Positions 31,663-42,424 are shown, counted from the first letter of the stretch. The stretch: 64,000 nt of DNA from Halanaerobiales bacterium (GCA_018334565.1 JAGXLU010000002.1:1-64000); one strand, 5' to 3'. Made by a program: numbers and translations. Notes: generated by a model from the sequence alone, not told the origin.

Positions 31663-31756
31663 AGATAGATATTTAAAGTGATAGTATAAGTTAAACAAGC
31701 AATAATAAAACTTACAAAGTCAGGATAAATGTAACATAAATTCAGGGAGGGATATT

Positions 31757-33112
31757 ATGGCTAGTTTCAATTTTGCTAAAAAATTTGCTGCAGAAAAGAT
31801 TGTCGAAAAGGGATTACAGTATATCAAGAAAAATCCAGATAAGAATTTTTTAAAAGTACTTAATCTGGCTGACAAACTGGCTGGCAGAGAACAAAATCAC
31901 AGGCAGATCGAAGTTGTCAGGCAAACTTATAAAAAGAGCCCTATTATTAAAGAATACATCCAAATATTAGACGATATTGCCCCTAGTTATATAGAGAACT
32001 TTTTCGTTAACTTTTTTGTTAATGCAACTCTTTTGGGTATGCCCTATCAAAAAAAGCTGGGGGAAAAATTTGGTTACGATGTTCCCTGGGCTATTTTGAT
32101 GGATCCAACCAGTGCATGTAATTTGAACTGCACAGGTTGTTGGGCCGGTGAATATAAAAAAGGTGATAACCTAGGATTTGAAACAATGGATCGCATAATA
32201 AATGAAGCAAAGGATTTAGGTATTTACTTCATTATTTTTTCAGGAGGAGAGCCAACCGTATATCCTCGTCTAATGGAGCTGGTAGAAAAACACCCAGATG
32301 TTGCTTTTATGATGTATACAAATGGTACTTTAATAGATGATGAGATGGCTGATAGGATGCTTGCTTCCGGCAATTTAACTCCAGCTATAAGTTTAGAAGG
32401 ATTTAAAGAACAAACAGATCAAAGGAGAGGTGAGGGTGTTTATGATAAGATTATGAACACTATGGATCGTTTAAAAGAACGTGGTATCCCCTTCGGAATA
32501 AGTCTGACAGCGACTCATGATAATGTATATGATATCTTTAAAAAAGATGATTTTTACAATAAGATGATTGAAAAAGGAGCTATTTACGGATGGTGTTTCC
32601 ATTATATTCCAATAGGAAGGGAACCTGATTTAGATCTGATGTTAACTCCTGAGCAGAGAAAATATTTAGCCTATAGAATACCTGAACTTAGAGCCAATAA
32701 TCCTCTCTTTTTAATTGATTTTTGGAATGATGGTACATACAGTGGAGGTTGTATTGCGGGTGGCAGAAGATATTTTCATATAAATGCCAAGGGAGATGTT
32801 GAACCCTGTGCCTTTGTGCATTTTAGTTCTGATAATATCAAAGGAAAATCTTTGAAAGAAGTACTGGGAAACAATCTTTTCAAAGAGTATCAAAAAAGGC
32901 AGCCTTTTAATGAAAACTCACTACGTCCCTGTCCAATAATAGATAACAACCCTGCTCTGAGAGACATGGTTCAAGAATCTAATGCCAAACCTACACATAA
33001 AGGTGCTGAGAATGTTGTGGATGAAAAGGTAGGTCAAAAGCTGGAAGATTTAGCAGAACGGTGGGAAGAAATATCCCGACCTATCCATGATGAGAGAATT
33101 AATAAAAAATAG
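31757..33112 (+). CDS. radical SAM protein
   Basis: DPTSACNLNCTGCWAGEY (CxxxCxxC), FSGGEPTVYP; C-terminal extra Cys region GGCIAGGRRYFHINAKGDVEPCAFVHF. Confidence 0.88.
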   Translation: MASFNFAKKFAAEKIVEKGLQYIKKNPDKNFLKVLNLADKLAGREQNHRQIEVVRQTYKKSPIIKEYIQILDDIAPSYIENFFVNFFVNATLLGMPYQKKLGEKFGYDVPWAILMDPTSACNLNCTGCWAGEYKKGDNLGFETMDRIINEAKDLGIYFIIFSGGEPTVYPRLMELVEKHPDVAFMMYTNGTLIDDEMADRMLASGNLTPAISLEGFKEQTDQRRGEGVYDKIMNTMDRLKERGIPFGISLTATHDNVYDIFKKDDFYNKMIEKGAIYGWCFHYIPIGREPDLDLMLTPEQRKYLAYRIPELRANNPLFLIDFWNDGTYSGGCIAGGRRYFHINAKGDVEPCAFVHFSSDNIKGKSLKEVLGNNLFKEYQKRQPFNENSLRPCPIIDNNPALRDMVQESNAKPTHKGAENVVDEKVGQKLEDLAERWEEISRPIHDERINKK

Positions 33113-33136
33113 ATTTTAAAATATAATTACAAAAAA

Positions 33137-33159
33137 AAGGCCCCATATTTGGGGCTTTT
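33137..33159 (+). terminator. terminator downstream of radical SAM gene
   Basis: aaggCCCCatatttGGGGcttttc. Confidence 0.65.
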
Positions 33160-33166
33160 CATATTC

Positions 33167-33195
33167 TTTACATTAAATTTTATAAGTGATATAAT
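33167..33195 (+). promoter_or_regulatory. promoter upstream of 33229 gene
   Basis: TTTACA - 17 nt - TATAAT. Confidence 0.55.
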
Positions 33196-33228
33196 TAATT
33201 TGAATTTTTAGAAAATGGAGGATGTATT

Positions 33229-33927
33229 GTGGAAATATGGAAGGTACTAAAGAAGTCAACAGCAGGCACCTATAGAAAATTATTTAAATTTGCAATATTA
33301 AATATAATCTGGTTTTTACTTTCTCTACTGGTTATTTTTGTTGGTTATTTTGGTTTATCGACTCAAATCTATATATTATTGGCTATACCTATAATATTTC
33401 TAGGGCCCTTTTTTATGGCTGGGCTTGAAACTGGTATAGACTTTATAAATCTTAATGATTTTCGTGTAAAAAAATATTTTGTCTATATAATTAAAAACTT
33501 TAAAAGAGCCTTTTTAGGTTTTCTTTTATCTTTTTTTATATATAGTCTATTAATTTTAGATCTGGTTTTCTTCTTAAAAAAAGGCACGGATAGTCTTTTT
33601 ATGTTAATACTTGCAGTTTTAATCTTATATATATTAATCTTTTTCTCCATGATGCAGTGCTATTATTGGGGATTTTTAGTTCTTGACAAAGAAAAAAAGA
33701 TTAGGTATATTTTGAAGAATTCCTTAATATTGACGATAGACAATGTTATCTTTTCTCTTTTATGGTTAATAATCGTATTAATCATTACTCTTATTCTTAT
33801 ATTAACTGGATTTGGTATGGTGATTCTTTTGATGAACTTTTTGGTTTTAATGATATTATATGGGACTATCCAGATAGCTTCTAATTATGATAAATTAAAG
33901 ATAGAGGAGCTGAATTCTGATGAGTAA
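33229..33927 (+). CDS. DUF624/YesL-like integral membrane protein
   Basis: 232 aa, several TMs, FKFAILNIIWFLLSL... GPFFMAGLE pattern. Confidence 0.6.
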   Translation: MEIWKVLKKSTAGTYRKLFKFAILNIIWFLLSLLVIFVGYFGLSTQIYILLAIPIIFLGPFFMAGLETGIDFINLNDFRVKKYFVYIIKNFKRAFLGFLLSFFIYSLLILDLVFFLKKGTDSLFMLILAVLILYILIFFSMMQCYYWGFLVLDKEKKIRYILKNSLILTIDNVIFSLLWLIIVLIITLILILTGFGMVILLMNFLVLMILYGTIQIASNYDKLKIEELNSDE

Positions 33928-34900
33928 ATCATATTATATAGGTATTGATATAGGTGGTACAAAAATTCTGACAGCTTTAGCAGACAATAATGGTAAAATA
34001 GTAAATAAGGTAAAGACAGCGACTCAAGCGGATAAAGGACAAAAGGTTATAATTTCTAATATATTAAATAGTATAGAGGATGTTAAAAAAAGCAGTTCAG
34101 TCAAAAAATCTGATATCAGAAAAATAGGTGTGGCTGCCCCCGGACCACTTGATTTTGAAAATGGTTTAATAATTAAAAATTCTAATCTTGCCTGGTCAAA
34201 GGTTCCCATTGTTGATATCTTAGAATCACATACTAAAAAAACCGTCGTTTTGGAAAATGATGCTAATGCGGCTGCCTTAGCAGAGAAGTATTTTGGGGCA
34301 GGCCGAGACTCAGATAATATTTTATATATTACAATAAGTACTGGAATTGGCGGAGGAATCATTATAGATGGGCAGATATTTCATGGTGGAAAGGGTAATG
34401 CGGGTGAGATTGGACATATGACGTTAATTCCTGATAGTGATTATCAATGTGGCTGTGGAAATTACGGTTGTTTTGAGGCAGTTGCTTCTGGTATTGCTAT
34501 AGCTAGAAGGGGAAAAAACGTGGTCAAACAGAAGCGCAAAAGCCTTATTATAGATTACAGTAAAGGTAAACCAGAACTTGTTGATGCCCGATTAGTTGCT
34601 GAAGCTGCCAGAGAAGGAGACCAAGAGGCTTTACAGATTTATAGTCTAACTGGTCGACTACTGGGTATTGGTATTGCAAATGTGGTTAATCTTTTCGATC
34701 CTGAAATTATAGTACTGGGCGGAGGGGTAATGAACGCTGAAAAACTTTTTATCGAGGATTTAAAAGAGAGTTTACGGCAGAGAGCTCTGAACTATAATTT
34801 AAAAAATTTAGAATTAAAAAAGGCTGAACTTGGTAAAAATGCAGGTGTAGTTGGTGCAATTGCAGTAAGTATGGGTGATGATCTGTATAGGCTCACTTGA
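33920..34900 (+). CDS. ROK family glucokinase/regulator
   Basis: YIGIDIGGTKILTALAD, LENDANAAALAEKYFGAG, GNAGEIGHMTL..CGCGNYGCFEAVASG. Confidence 0.92.
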   Translation: MSKSYYIGIDIGGTKILTALADNNGKIVNKVKTATQADKGQKVIISNILNSIEDVKKSSSVKKSDIRKIGVAAPGPLDFENGLIIKNSNLAWSKVPIVDILESHTKKTVVLENDANAAALAEKYFGAGRDSDNILYITISTGIGGGIIIDGQIFHGGKGNAGEIGHMTLIPDSDYQCGCGNYGCFEAVASGIAIARRGKNVVKQKRKSLIIDYSKGKPELVDARLVAEAAREGDQEALQIYSLTGRLLGIGIANVVNLFDPEIIVLGGGVMNAEKLFIEDLKESLRQRALNYNLKNLELKKAELGKNAGVVGAIAVSMGDDLYRLT

Positions 34901-34915
34901 GTGGGGGAAATATTG

Positions 34916-35863
34916 ATGAGTAAGTTTCATAAATATATAATATTACTATCTCTTTTTATGATTATTACATTATTTTATTTTTGCACACAGGTTAAAGCCG
35001 AGATAATTTTAAGTATTATTGATCCAGCTGGTGATGATTACGGGACCGGTAATTATACCTATCCGCAGGCTGATGTTTTTCAAAAAGGAAAAGGTTTATT
35101 TGATATAACTGCATTCAATATTATTGAAGAAACATCTAAATATGAGTTTCAGTTAAAATTTAATGAGTTGATTGATGTATGGGATTCAACTTTTGGTTTT
35201 AGTCTACCTCTTATTGAGATATACATAGATAATGCAAAAGGTGGTTCATTTGAACTATTTTCAGAGGGGGCCAATGTTAAATTGAATCCTGCTTATTGCT
35301 GGAATAAACTTTTGAAAATAAATGGATGGTGGGTAAGTCTAAATGTGCCAAATGATAAGAGTAGTGATTTAATAGATTTAATAATTGCAGAAGATGATCT
35401 GCCCTGGATTATAAAAAATCCAGAGATAGAAGTCAAAGATAACTGGATCAAATTAAAGGTTGATAAAGAAAAAATAGGGTCTTTAGATGGTTCATATTTA
35501 TATATTATGGTGGGAGGGTTTGATCCCTTTGGATATAATTATTACAGAGGGGTAAAAAATGGTGTTGACCACTGGTTTTTTAATCTTGAAGGTGAAAAAA
35601 ATACTGAATTAGCTCCCCGCGTGATTGATTTGATTGTGCCTCCCGAATATAATCAGTATAAACTACTCAGCCGTTATGAAAATGACTATCCACAAATAGA
35701 GCCTGTTTATGTCAAAAGAACTGAACAAAAAACTGAGCAAGTGGAGCAAGACTATTATACATATTTTGCATTTTTTGTATTATTATTTGTGTTGGTTAAC
35801 TTAATGTTGAACATAATTAAAAGAAGGTTTGGTGTTAAAGAAGATGATAAAGAAAAAGAATAA
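34916..35863 (+). CDS. secreted glucodextranase-C/DOMON-like domain protein with C-terminal TM
   Basis: DPAGDDYGTGNYTYPQADVFQKGKGLFDITAFNI...VYIDNAKGG-like segments; Sec signal; C-terminal TM. Confidence 0.65.
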   Translation: MSKFHKYIILLSLFMIITLFYFCTQVKAEIILSIIDPAGDDYGTGNYTYPQADVFQKGKGLFDITAFNIIEETSKYEFQLKFNELIDVWDSTFGFSLPLIEIYIDNAKGGSFELFSEGANVKLNPAYCWNKLLKINGWWVSLNVPNDKSSDLIDLIIAEDDLPWIIKNPEIEVKDNWIKLKVDKEKIGSLDGSYLYIMVGGFDPFGYNYYRGVKNGVDHWFFNLEGEKNTELAPRVIDLIVPPEYNQYKLLSRYENDYPQIEPVYVKRTEQKTEQVEQDYYTYFAFFVLLFVLVNLMLNIIKRRFGVKEDDKEKE

Positions 35864-36824
35864 AGAGATTGATTTTTGCCGCAATATACTAAAGAAGGTT
35901 TCTCGCAGTTTTGCTTTAACAATACCTTTACTTGATGAAAAGATAAAAATACCTGTAATGATCATCTATCTTCAGGATAGACTTATAGACAGTTTCGAAG
36001 ATGAAGGCGAACTTGCTGTTCCAATCAGAAAAAAATATATGAATAAGGTTGTAAGCTTATTTAATCCTAGTGTAACTAAAAAAAAGAAAATTATTAGAGA
36101 TATTGAGATGCAGGCCAAATATTTTGAAGGTAATATAAAAAAATTGGTAGAAAATACAAATAAATTGAAGAAAGGTTTTAATCAGCTTACTCCTAGGACA
36201 CAGCAGATTTCCTTTAAGTGGTTATCGGAGATGAATAGAGGCATGCAAAAATATCTAGAGAAAAAAGTTGACACTTTTATGGAACTGGATGAGTACTGTT
36301 ATTTTGTAGCAGGTACTGTGGGTGGTTTTTTAACTGAACTAATAATAGAAAAGGGAAGTATAGAAAAAAAAGAAACTAAAACCTTGGAAAAAAACTTTGT
36401 GGAAGCCGGATTATTTTTACAAAAAGTGAATATTATTAGGGATATCAAGCTGGATATTATTAATCACAGAAAACATTATTGGCCCTTAAAAGAACTGAAA
36501 ATAACAGAATCTAAAATAATTGATAAAAGTTATGAAAAAAAGGCACTCCAGGTGCTTGGAAAAATGATCCGAAATGTTCAAAGACATGCACCGGCTTTAG
36601 TTAATTATTATGAGGCGATTCCAGAGGAATGGAATGGTTATAAGAGGTTCTATTCAATAAATAATGCGATGGGATTTTCCACTTTAGAACTTCTCGAAAA
36701 CAATTCTAATATATTTTATCTAGATAATAAGTTGAAAATAAATAAGTCTGAAGTTTTAAGGATATTAGCGGGACCTGAAGATATATTTTTAAGAAAGGCA
36801 GAAAAATTTATAAATATTTTTTAA
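35844..36824 (+). CDS. squalene/phytoene synthase family protein
   Basis: FCRNILKKVSRSFALTIPLL, YLQDRLIDSFED, YCYFVAGTVGGFLTEL, GLFLQKVNIIRDIKLD. Confidence 0.85.
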   Translation: MIKKKNKEIDFCRNILKKVSRSFALTIPLLDEKIKIPVMIIYLQDRLIDSFEDEGELAVPIRKKYMNKVVSLFNPSVTKKKKIIRDIEMQAKYFEGNIKKLVENTNKLKKGFNQLTPRTQQISFKWLSEMNRGMQKYLEKKVDTFMELDEYCYFVAGTVGGFLTELIIEKGSIEKKETKTLEKNFVEAGLFLQKVNIIRDIKLDIINHRKHYWPLKELKITESKIIDKSYEKKALQVLGKMIRNVQRHAPALVNYYEAIPEEWNGYKRFYSINNAMGFSTLELLENNSNIFYLDNKLKINKSEVLRILAGPEDIFLRKAEKFINIF

Positions 36825-36847
36825 ACTACCAGAAATGGTAGTTTTTT
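36825..36847 (+). terminator. terminator
   Basis: ACTACCAgaaaTGGTAGTTTTTT. Confidence 0.75.
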
Positions 36848-36909
36848 AATTGAAAAGAATAGAGGATATTTATAGTATTAAAAGAAATTATAAGCATAGG
36901 TGATTCAAT

Positions 36910-37866
36910 TTGCAAAAAGACAATAAAAAAATTTATTCTTCTAAAAACAATATTATATACACGATAGTCAATCCCATTTCTTCAAATAACAAGACGGGTA
37001 AGAGATGGCCTGCTCATCAAAAACAGCTTAAAAGAGCCGGACTACAGTTAAAAGTGGAACATACTAATTATCCCGGTCACGCGATAAGATTAAGCGAAGA
37101 AGCCCTATCTAAGGGTTATAAAACGATAATGGCCGTGGGGGGAGATGGAACTGTTAATGAGGTTGTGAATGGTTTTTTTCAAGAAGGTAATTTTGCTGAA
37201 AAAAGATCGTCACTTTTGATTTTTTCTCAGGGTACAGGTTCTGATTATATCCGCAGCCTTGGTTTGAGTAAAAATGTTAAAGATGTTATTGAGATCTATA
37301 AGAGGCAAAAAATAAAATGGGTAGATTTGGGTAGAATGGACTATCTAAATTTTGATAAAAAAAAGACAAAAAGGTTTTTTATCAATACAGCTGATGTTGG
37401 TATTGGAGGGGAAACAGTCGAGTATGTCAATCGTGTATCAAAATTAATGGGAGGTCTTTTAACATATCTTATTGGTGCTGTCAGAACCTTGTTTAAGTAT
37501 AAAAACAAGGATATGGAAATATATATTGATGGTAGTTTGATAAGAAATGACCAAACCAACAGTGTGGTAGTTAGTTTGGGCAAGTATTTTGCCGGGGGAA
37601 TGCCAATTGCTCCCAAGGCTGAAATTGATGATGGGCTTTTTGATATTATAATTTTGGGAGATTTAAGCAAAACAGAAACCCTGCTTAATATGTACAAAGC
37701 CTATAGAGGTACCCATATTAATTATCCCAAGATTGATTATATTAAGGGGAAGACAGTTAAGATTACCTCTTCTGATCGAGTATTAATAGATATTGATGGA
37801 GAAAGTGCAGGTATGTTACCGGTCAAATTCCAGATACTAAAAGAGGCGTTTCCGGTCTTATCCTAA
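36910..37866 (+). CDS. diacylglycerol kinase family lipid kinase (YegS/DagK-like)
   Basis: IVNPISSNNKTGKRWP, AVGGDGTVNEVVNGF, FSQGTGSDYIRSLGL, DGESAG. Confidence 0.9.
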   Translation: MQKDNKKIYSSKNNIIYTIVNPISSNNKTGKRWPAHQKQLKRAGLQLKVEHTNYPGHAIRLSEEALSKGYKTIMAVGGDGTVNEVVNGFFQEGNFAEKRSSLLIFSQGTGSDYIRSLGLSKNVKDVIEIYKRQKIKWVDLGRMDYLNFDKKKTKRFFINTADVGIGGETVEYVNRVSKLMGGLLTYLIGAVRTLFKYKNKDMEIYIDGSLIRNDQTNSVVVSLGKYFAGGMPIAPKAEIDDGLFDIIILGDLSKTETLLNMYKAYRGTHINYPKIDYIKGKTVKITSSDRVLIDIDGESAGMLPVKFQILKEAFPVLS

Positions 37867-37931
37867 TAATATTTTACAATCTGAAATATATGTTATAAAA
37901 TTAGGACGAGTAAGATAGGGGTGTAACAGAT

Positions 37932-38783
37932 ATGAAGTTCATTATAATTACAGGAATGTCAGGAGCAGGTAAATCTACAGCTCTAAATTATTTTGAAGAC
38001 AGTGGTTACTTCTGTGTGGATAATCTGCCACCTGCTTTAATATCTAAGTTTGCTGAACTATTTTTTCATTCAGAGATGGATAAGGTTGCTGTAGTATGTG
38101 ATATCAGAGGGGGCAAGTTTTTCGACGATCTCACAGAAAAACTGACTTATTTAGAAGGGAATCAAATCGATCATGAAATAATTTTTTTAGAAGCAGATGA
38201 AAAGGCGCTAGTAGATAGATATAAAGAAACTAGACGCAGACATCCTTTGGAGAAAAAAGGTAGAATACTGGATGCGATTCGAGAAGAAAGAAAAAAACTA
38301 GAACAACTGCGGGGAAAAGCTCACAATATAATAAACACTTCCAGTATTTCTATAAAAAAACTTAAACAAAGATTAAAAAAAGATTATATATCTCAGGATG
38401 CTGATTTACAAGTTTTAACGATAAATATAATATCCTTTGGGTTTAAATACGGTATACCTTTAGATTCCGATATGGTTTTTGATGTTCGTTTTTTAGCCAA
38501 CCCTTATTATGTAGATTCTTTAAAAAATCTTACAGGTAAAGATGATGAGGTCAAAAAATATATTATGAAGTGGCCTATTACTGAACAATTTTACAAAAAG
38601 TTTTTAGATTTAATTGAATTTTTAATTCCTGAATATGAAAAGGAAGGGAAAAGTCATCTCAGTATTGCAATTGGTTGTACAGGTGGTCACCACCGTTCGG
38701 TAGCAACTGCCTTAAAACTTGAGAACTTTCTAATTAATAAAAATTATAAGGTAACAGTTGACCATAGAGATATTAATAAATAA
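37932..38783 (+). CDS. rapZ: RNase adapter protein RapZ (YvcJ)
   Basis: MKFIIITGMSGAGKSTALNYFEDSGYFCVDNLPPAL; GCTGGHHRSVA. Confidence 0.97.
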   Translation: MKFIIITGMSGAGKSTALNYFEDSGYFCVDNLPPALISKFAELFFHSEMDKVAVVCDIRGGKFFDDLTEKLTYLEGNQIDHEIIFLEADEKALVDRYKETRRRHPLEKKGRILDAIREERKKLEQLRGKAHNIINTSSISIKKLKQRLKKDYISQDADLQVLTINIISFGFKYGIPLDSDMVFDVRFLANPYYVDSLKNLTGKDDEVKKYIMKWPITEQFYKKFLDLIEFLIPEYEKEGKSHLSIAIGCTGGHHRSVATALKLENFLINKNYKVTVDHRDINK

Positions 38784-38798
38784 CCAGGAAGTGGTAGG

Positions 38799-40064
38799 AT
38801 GAAGATTTACAAGTGGCTTTCTCCTGGTCTGGGTATAAAAAGATGGTTTATCATTGGTATTATTGGATTGCTTCTGCTCAGCACCGGCGTTGCTCTTTTG
38901 TTAAATATAAATATTGTTAATTATTTGATCAAAATGATACACATAATAGTATATAAGTTAAGTGGTTATCTACCATATTATAGTAATTTTGTTTTAGGTA
39001 TAGTAGTAATATTACTTTCATTAGTTTTATTAACCTATGCCGGCAATAGATTTATAGAAAAACTGAACAAGGAAATCTACAAAGATGATGATTTTGTAAA
39101 TGTACTTTACAAAAAAAATCAGCTGCAAAAGGGCCCAAATATAGCGGCTATGGGAGGAGGAACCGGTCTTTCTAACCTTTTGCGGGGGCTAAAAGAGTAC
39201 AGCAGTAATATTACTGCTGTAGTGACAGTGGCTGATAACGGCGGAAGTTCAGGTAAATTGAGAGATGAACTTAATATACTTCCCCCGGGAGATATTAGAA
39301 ACTGTCTTGTCGCTTTAGCTGACCAGGAAACACTGATGGAAGACTTATTTCAATATCGTTTTTACAAAGAAGGGGATTTACGCGGACATAGTTTTGGGAA
39401 TCTATATATTGCTGCCATGTCTGAGGTCTTGGGTGATTTTGAAGAAGCGGTAGAAGAGTCTTCCAAAGTGCTTGCGATTAGAGGTAAGGTTCTGCCATCC
39501 ACTAATCAGAATGTTAATCTGGGTGCTGTATATGTTGATAAGAGCAGTGTGATAGGTGAGTCAGCAATTCCTAATTTAAATAAGAAAATAGAAAAGGTGT
39601 ATTTAAAACCAGGTTCAGTCAGTATAACTCAAAATACACGCAGACAACTTTTACAAGCAGATTATATAGTGGTTGGCCCGGGTAGTCTTTATACAAGCTT
39701 AATACCTAATCTCTTAATACAGGGTATGGTTGATGCTATTAAAATTAGTGATGCAAAGAAAATATTTATTACAAATGTAATGACCCAGCCGGGTGAAACA
39801 ACTGGATATTCTGCAGCTGATCATCTGCAGGCCGTATATGATCATATTGGAGAGCAGATCTTTGATTATATAATTGTAAATCAGAACGGCAGCAGTCAGA
39901 GAATTTTAAACAAATATGCGAAAGAAGGGGCCTATCCTGTTGAAAATGATACTAGTAGATTAAAAGACTTTAAAATTAATATTGTGGAGGGTAAGCTATT
40001 AAAAACTGGTGATCTTATCAGGCATGATCCGCAAAAACTGGCTGATATAATAGTCCAGATATGA
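38799..40064 (+). CDS. yvcK: YvcK/CofD-like gluconeogenesis factor
   Basis: AAMGGGTGLSNLLRGLKEYSSNITAVVTVADNGGSSGKLRDELNILPPGDIRNCLVALAD. Confidence 0.95.
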   Translation: MKIYKWLSPGLGIKRWFIIGIIGLLLLSTGVALLLNINIVNYLIKMIHIIVYKLSGYLPYYSNFVLGIVVILLSLVLLTYAGNRFIEKLNKEIYKDDDFVNVLYKKNQLQKGPNIAAMGGGTGLSNLLRGLKEYSSNITAVVTVADNGGSSGKLRDELNILPPGDIRNCLVALADQETLMEDLFQYRFYKEGDLRGHSFGNLYIAAMSEVLGDFEEAVEESSKVLAIRGKVLPSTNQNVNLGAVYVDKSSVIGESAIPNLNKKIEKVYLKPGSVSITQNTRRQLLQADYIVVGPGSLYTSLIPNLLIQGMVDAIKISDAKKIFITNVMTQPGETTGYSAADHLQAVYDHIGEQIFDYIIVNQNGSSQRILNKYAKEGAYPVENDTSRLKDFKINIVEGKLLKTGDLIRHDPQKLADIIVQI

Positions 40065-40155
40065 TTAAACGATATTGATTACCATTAATTACCTTTTAAC
40101 TTATTCAGGTTAAGGATTTAGAAGGATTAAGCTAAAAAGTTGGTGATAAAATTAA

Positions 40156-41106
40156 ATGTCTTTTACAGATGATGTAAAACATGAATTAGCTCATTTTGAG
40201 ATTGATGATAAAATTTTACATCAAGCAGAAGTTTCAGCTTTAATCAAATTGAGTGGTTCAATTTTAATCTCTAGTGGTCAGGTTTCAATTAAGTTAGCAG
40301 TTTATCATGGGGATGTGGCCAGAAGAATATATAGATACTTAAAAGAAGAATATCAATTCAAGAGTGAAATCAGGGTTAAAGAAAATAACTTAACAAAGAG
40401 AAAAAAATATGAACTATATATTACTCCGCAAAAAGGTGTTCATGATTTGTTAGGTAACTTAGGTATACTTGATCAGTCGAGCAATATAGTATTTTCCATA
40501 GCAGACTGGATTAAAGATGACAGAGAATACCAGCAGGCATATCTAAGGGGAGTATTTTTAGCAGGAGGTTCTGTTAATAAGCCGCGATCGGAATACCATT
40601 TAGAGATTAGATGTGATCATACTACTCATGCTGAAGAAATCATGGAACTGATGCACGAATTTAATCTTGATCCCCATCTAACAGAGCATAGAAAAAAACA
40701 TGTTATTTACTTAAAAAAATATGATGACATTGTAACGATGTTGAACTTAATGGGGGCTTACAACTCACTTTTAGAATTAGAGAATGTACAAATCTTTAAA
40801 GAAATAAAAAACAATGTAAATAGAAAAGTTAACTTTGAAACTGCTAATCTTGATAAAACTGTTCGAGCAGCTATGAAACAAATAGAAGATATCGAGTTGA
40901 TTAAAAGAGAAAAGGGCCTGGACAATATAAGTGAAAGTCTAAGAGAAATTGCTCTGCTGCGAGAAAAGAATCCATATGCTAGTCTAAAGGAGTTAGGGAA
41001 AATGCTAAAACCGAATTTAAGCAAATCAGGTGTATACAATAGGATAAAGCGTTTGGCTAAAACTGCTGATAAGATAAGGAGTGAAAAAGATGGATCTGGC
41101 TCTTAA
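40156..41106 (+). CDS. whiA: DNA-binding protein WhiA
   Basis: LAGGSVNKPRSEYHLEI; RVNFETANLDKT-like; downstream of rapZ-yvcK. Confidence 0.95.
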   Translation: MSFTDDVKHELAHFEIDDKILHQAEVSALIKLSGSILISSGQVSIKLAVYHGDVARRIYRYLKEEYQFKSEIRVKENNLTKRKKYELYITPQKGVHDLLGNLGILDQSSNIVFSIADWIKDDREYQQAYLRGVFLAGGSVNKPRSEYHLEIRCDHTTHAEEIMELMHEFNLDPHLTEHRKKHVIYLKKYDDIVTMLNLMGAYNSLLELENVQIFKEIKNNVNRKVNFETANLDKTVRAAMKQIEDIELIKREKGLDNISESLREIALLREKNPYASLKELGKMLKPNLSKSGVYNRIKRLAKTADKIRSEKDGSGS

Positions 41107-42424
41107 TCTAAATATAAATTTAGAACAAAAACAGGAACTAGTTATGACGCCTAAACTCCAAATGGCCATCAAATTACTGCAGTATTCCAGTATGGAATTA
41201 AAAGAGTATATTGAGGATGAAATGAAAGACAATCCTTTATTAGAAAAACATGATGAAAAAAAGGACCATCTTGATGATAGAATCAAAAGTCAGTATCAGA
41301 GCTATCAGTATGGCAGTAATTATAATCAGGAAGATTTTAATTATGAGAATATGGTGAGCTATCAACCTAATCTATTAGAATATTTGGAAAATCAATTATA
41401 TGAGGTGCTTTCTGATCAAGAGATTAAAGATGGTCAATATATTTTGGGTAATTTAGATGAGAGAGGTTTGCTTTCTGTTTCTTTAGAGGAGCTTGCGGAG
41501 GAATTAGAGGTTGATGTTGTATATATTAAAAATATTTTAAAAAAGATTCAAAAACTTGATCCGGCTGGAATTGCAGCTACAAATGTTAAGCAGTGTTACT
41601 TAAATCAGTTAGAACAGATGGATATGGATACAGCTGATGCAGAGTTGCTGATTAAAAGACATATAAATTTAATAGTTACTGAAGACTTTGGAGTAGTGCT
41701 AAACGAAACAGGCTGGGAAAAAGAGCGGTTATCTAAGGCTTTACAGATCATAAAAAAACTAACATCAAAACCAGCCTCCCTGATAGCAGATAATAAAAAG
41801 ACCCAGTATATAATGCCTGATATAGTGATCAGAAAAGTCAAAGAGGATTATGTTATTATATTGAATGATAAGGCATCTCCCCTGCTTAGAATAAACCCTT
41901 ATTATTATCAGGTTATGCAGAAGCGGAAAAAAGATGAAACTTATAAATATCTGGAAAAGAAATTTAAATCAGCTATGTGGATCATTAAAAGCATTGAACA
42001 GCGCAGAATGACAGTATATAGAATCGCAAAAAAAATTGCTGAAAGACAAAAAAAATTTCTGGATAGGGGTGTAAAGTATTTAAAACCACTGACTATGCAG
42101 GAAATAGCGGATGAAATAGAGATGCATGAATCCACAGTCAGTCGCGCTACCGATAACAAATTTATCCAGACTCCACACGGTATTTTTGATTTTAAATTCT
42201 TCTTTAATGGAGGAGTAAATAATATTTCGACGGTAAGTATTAAGGCAATGATTATAGAGATGATTAAAAATGAGGAAGAGGGTTCTCCCCTAAGTGATAA
42301 TTCGATATCAGAAATCCTCAGGGCTAAAAATAATCTGAAATTGTCTCGTAGGACTATAGCCAAGTATAGAAATGAACTCGGTATTCCCTCATCTATTCAG
42401 AGAAGGAAAAAATATTCAATTTAA
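41090..42424 (+). CDS. rpoN: RNA polymerase sigma-54 factor
   Basis: LNLNINLEQKQELVMTPKLQMAIKLLQYSSMELKEYI; EIEMHESTVSRATDNKFIQTPHGIFDFKFFF; RRTIAKYRNELGIPSS RpoN box. Confidence 0.97.
   Translation: MDLALNLNINLEQKQELVMTPKLQMAIKLLQYSSMELKEYIEDEMKDNPLLEKHDEKKDHLDDRIKSQYQSYQYGSNYNQEDFNYENMVSYQPNLLEYLENQLYEVLSDQEIKDGQYILGNLDERGLLSVSLEELAEELEVDVVYIKNILKKIQKLDPAGIAATNVKQCYLNQLEQMDMDTADAELLIKRHINLIVTEDFGVVLNETGWEKERLSKALQIIKKLTSKPASLIADNKKTQYIMPDIVIRKVKEDYVIILNDKASPLLRINPYYYQVMQKRKKDETYKYLEKKFKSAMWIIKSIEQRRMTVYRIAKKIAERQKKFLDRGVKYLKPLTMQEIADEIEMHESTVSRATDNKFIQTPHGIFDFKFFFNGGVNNISTVSIKAMIIEMIKNEEEGSPLSDNSISEILRAKNNLKLSRRTIAKYRNELGIPSSIQRRKKYSI

Noticed and set aside
41941-42363. 140-aa minus-strand ORF opposite rpoN
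   Set aside because: Antisense of a conserved coding region; composition reflects the reverse complement of rpoN codons.
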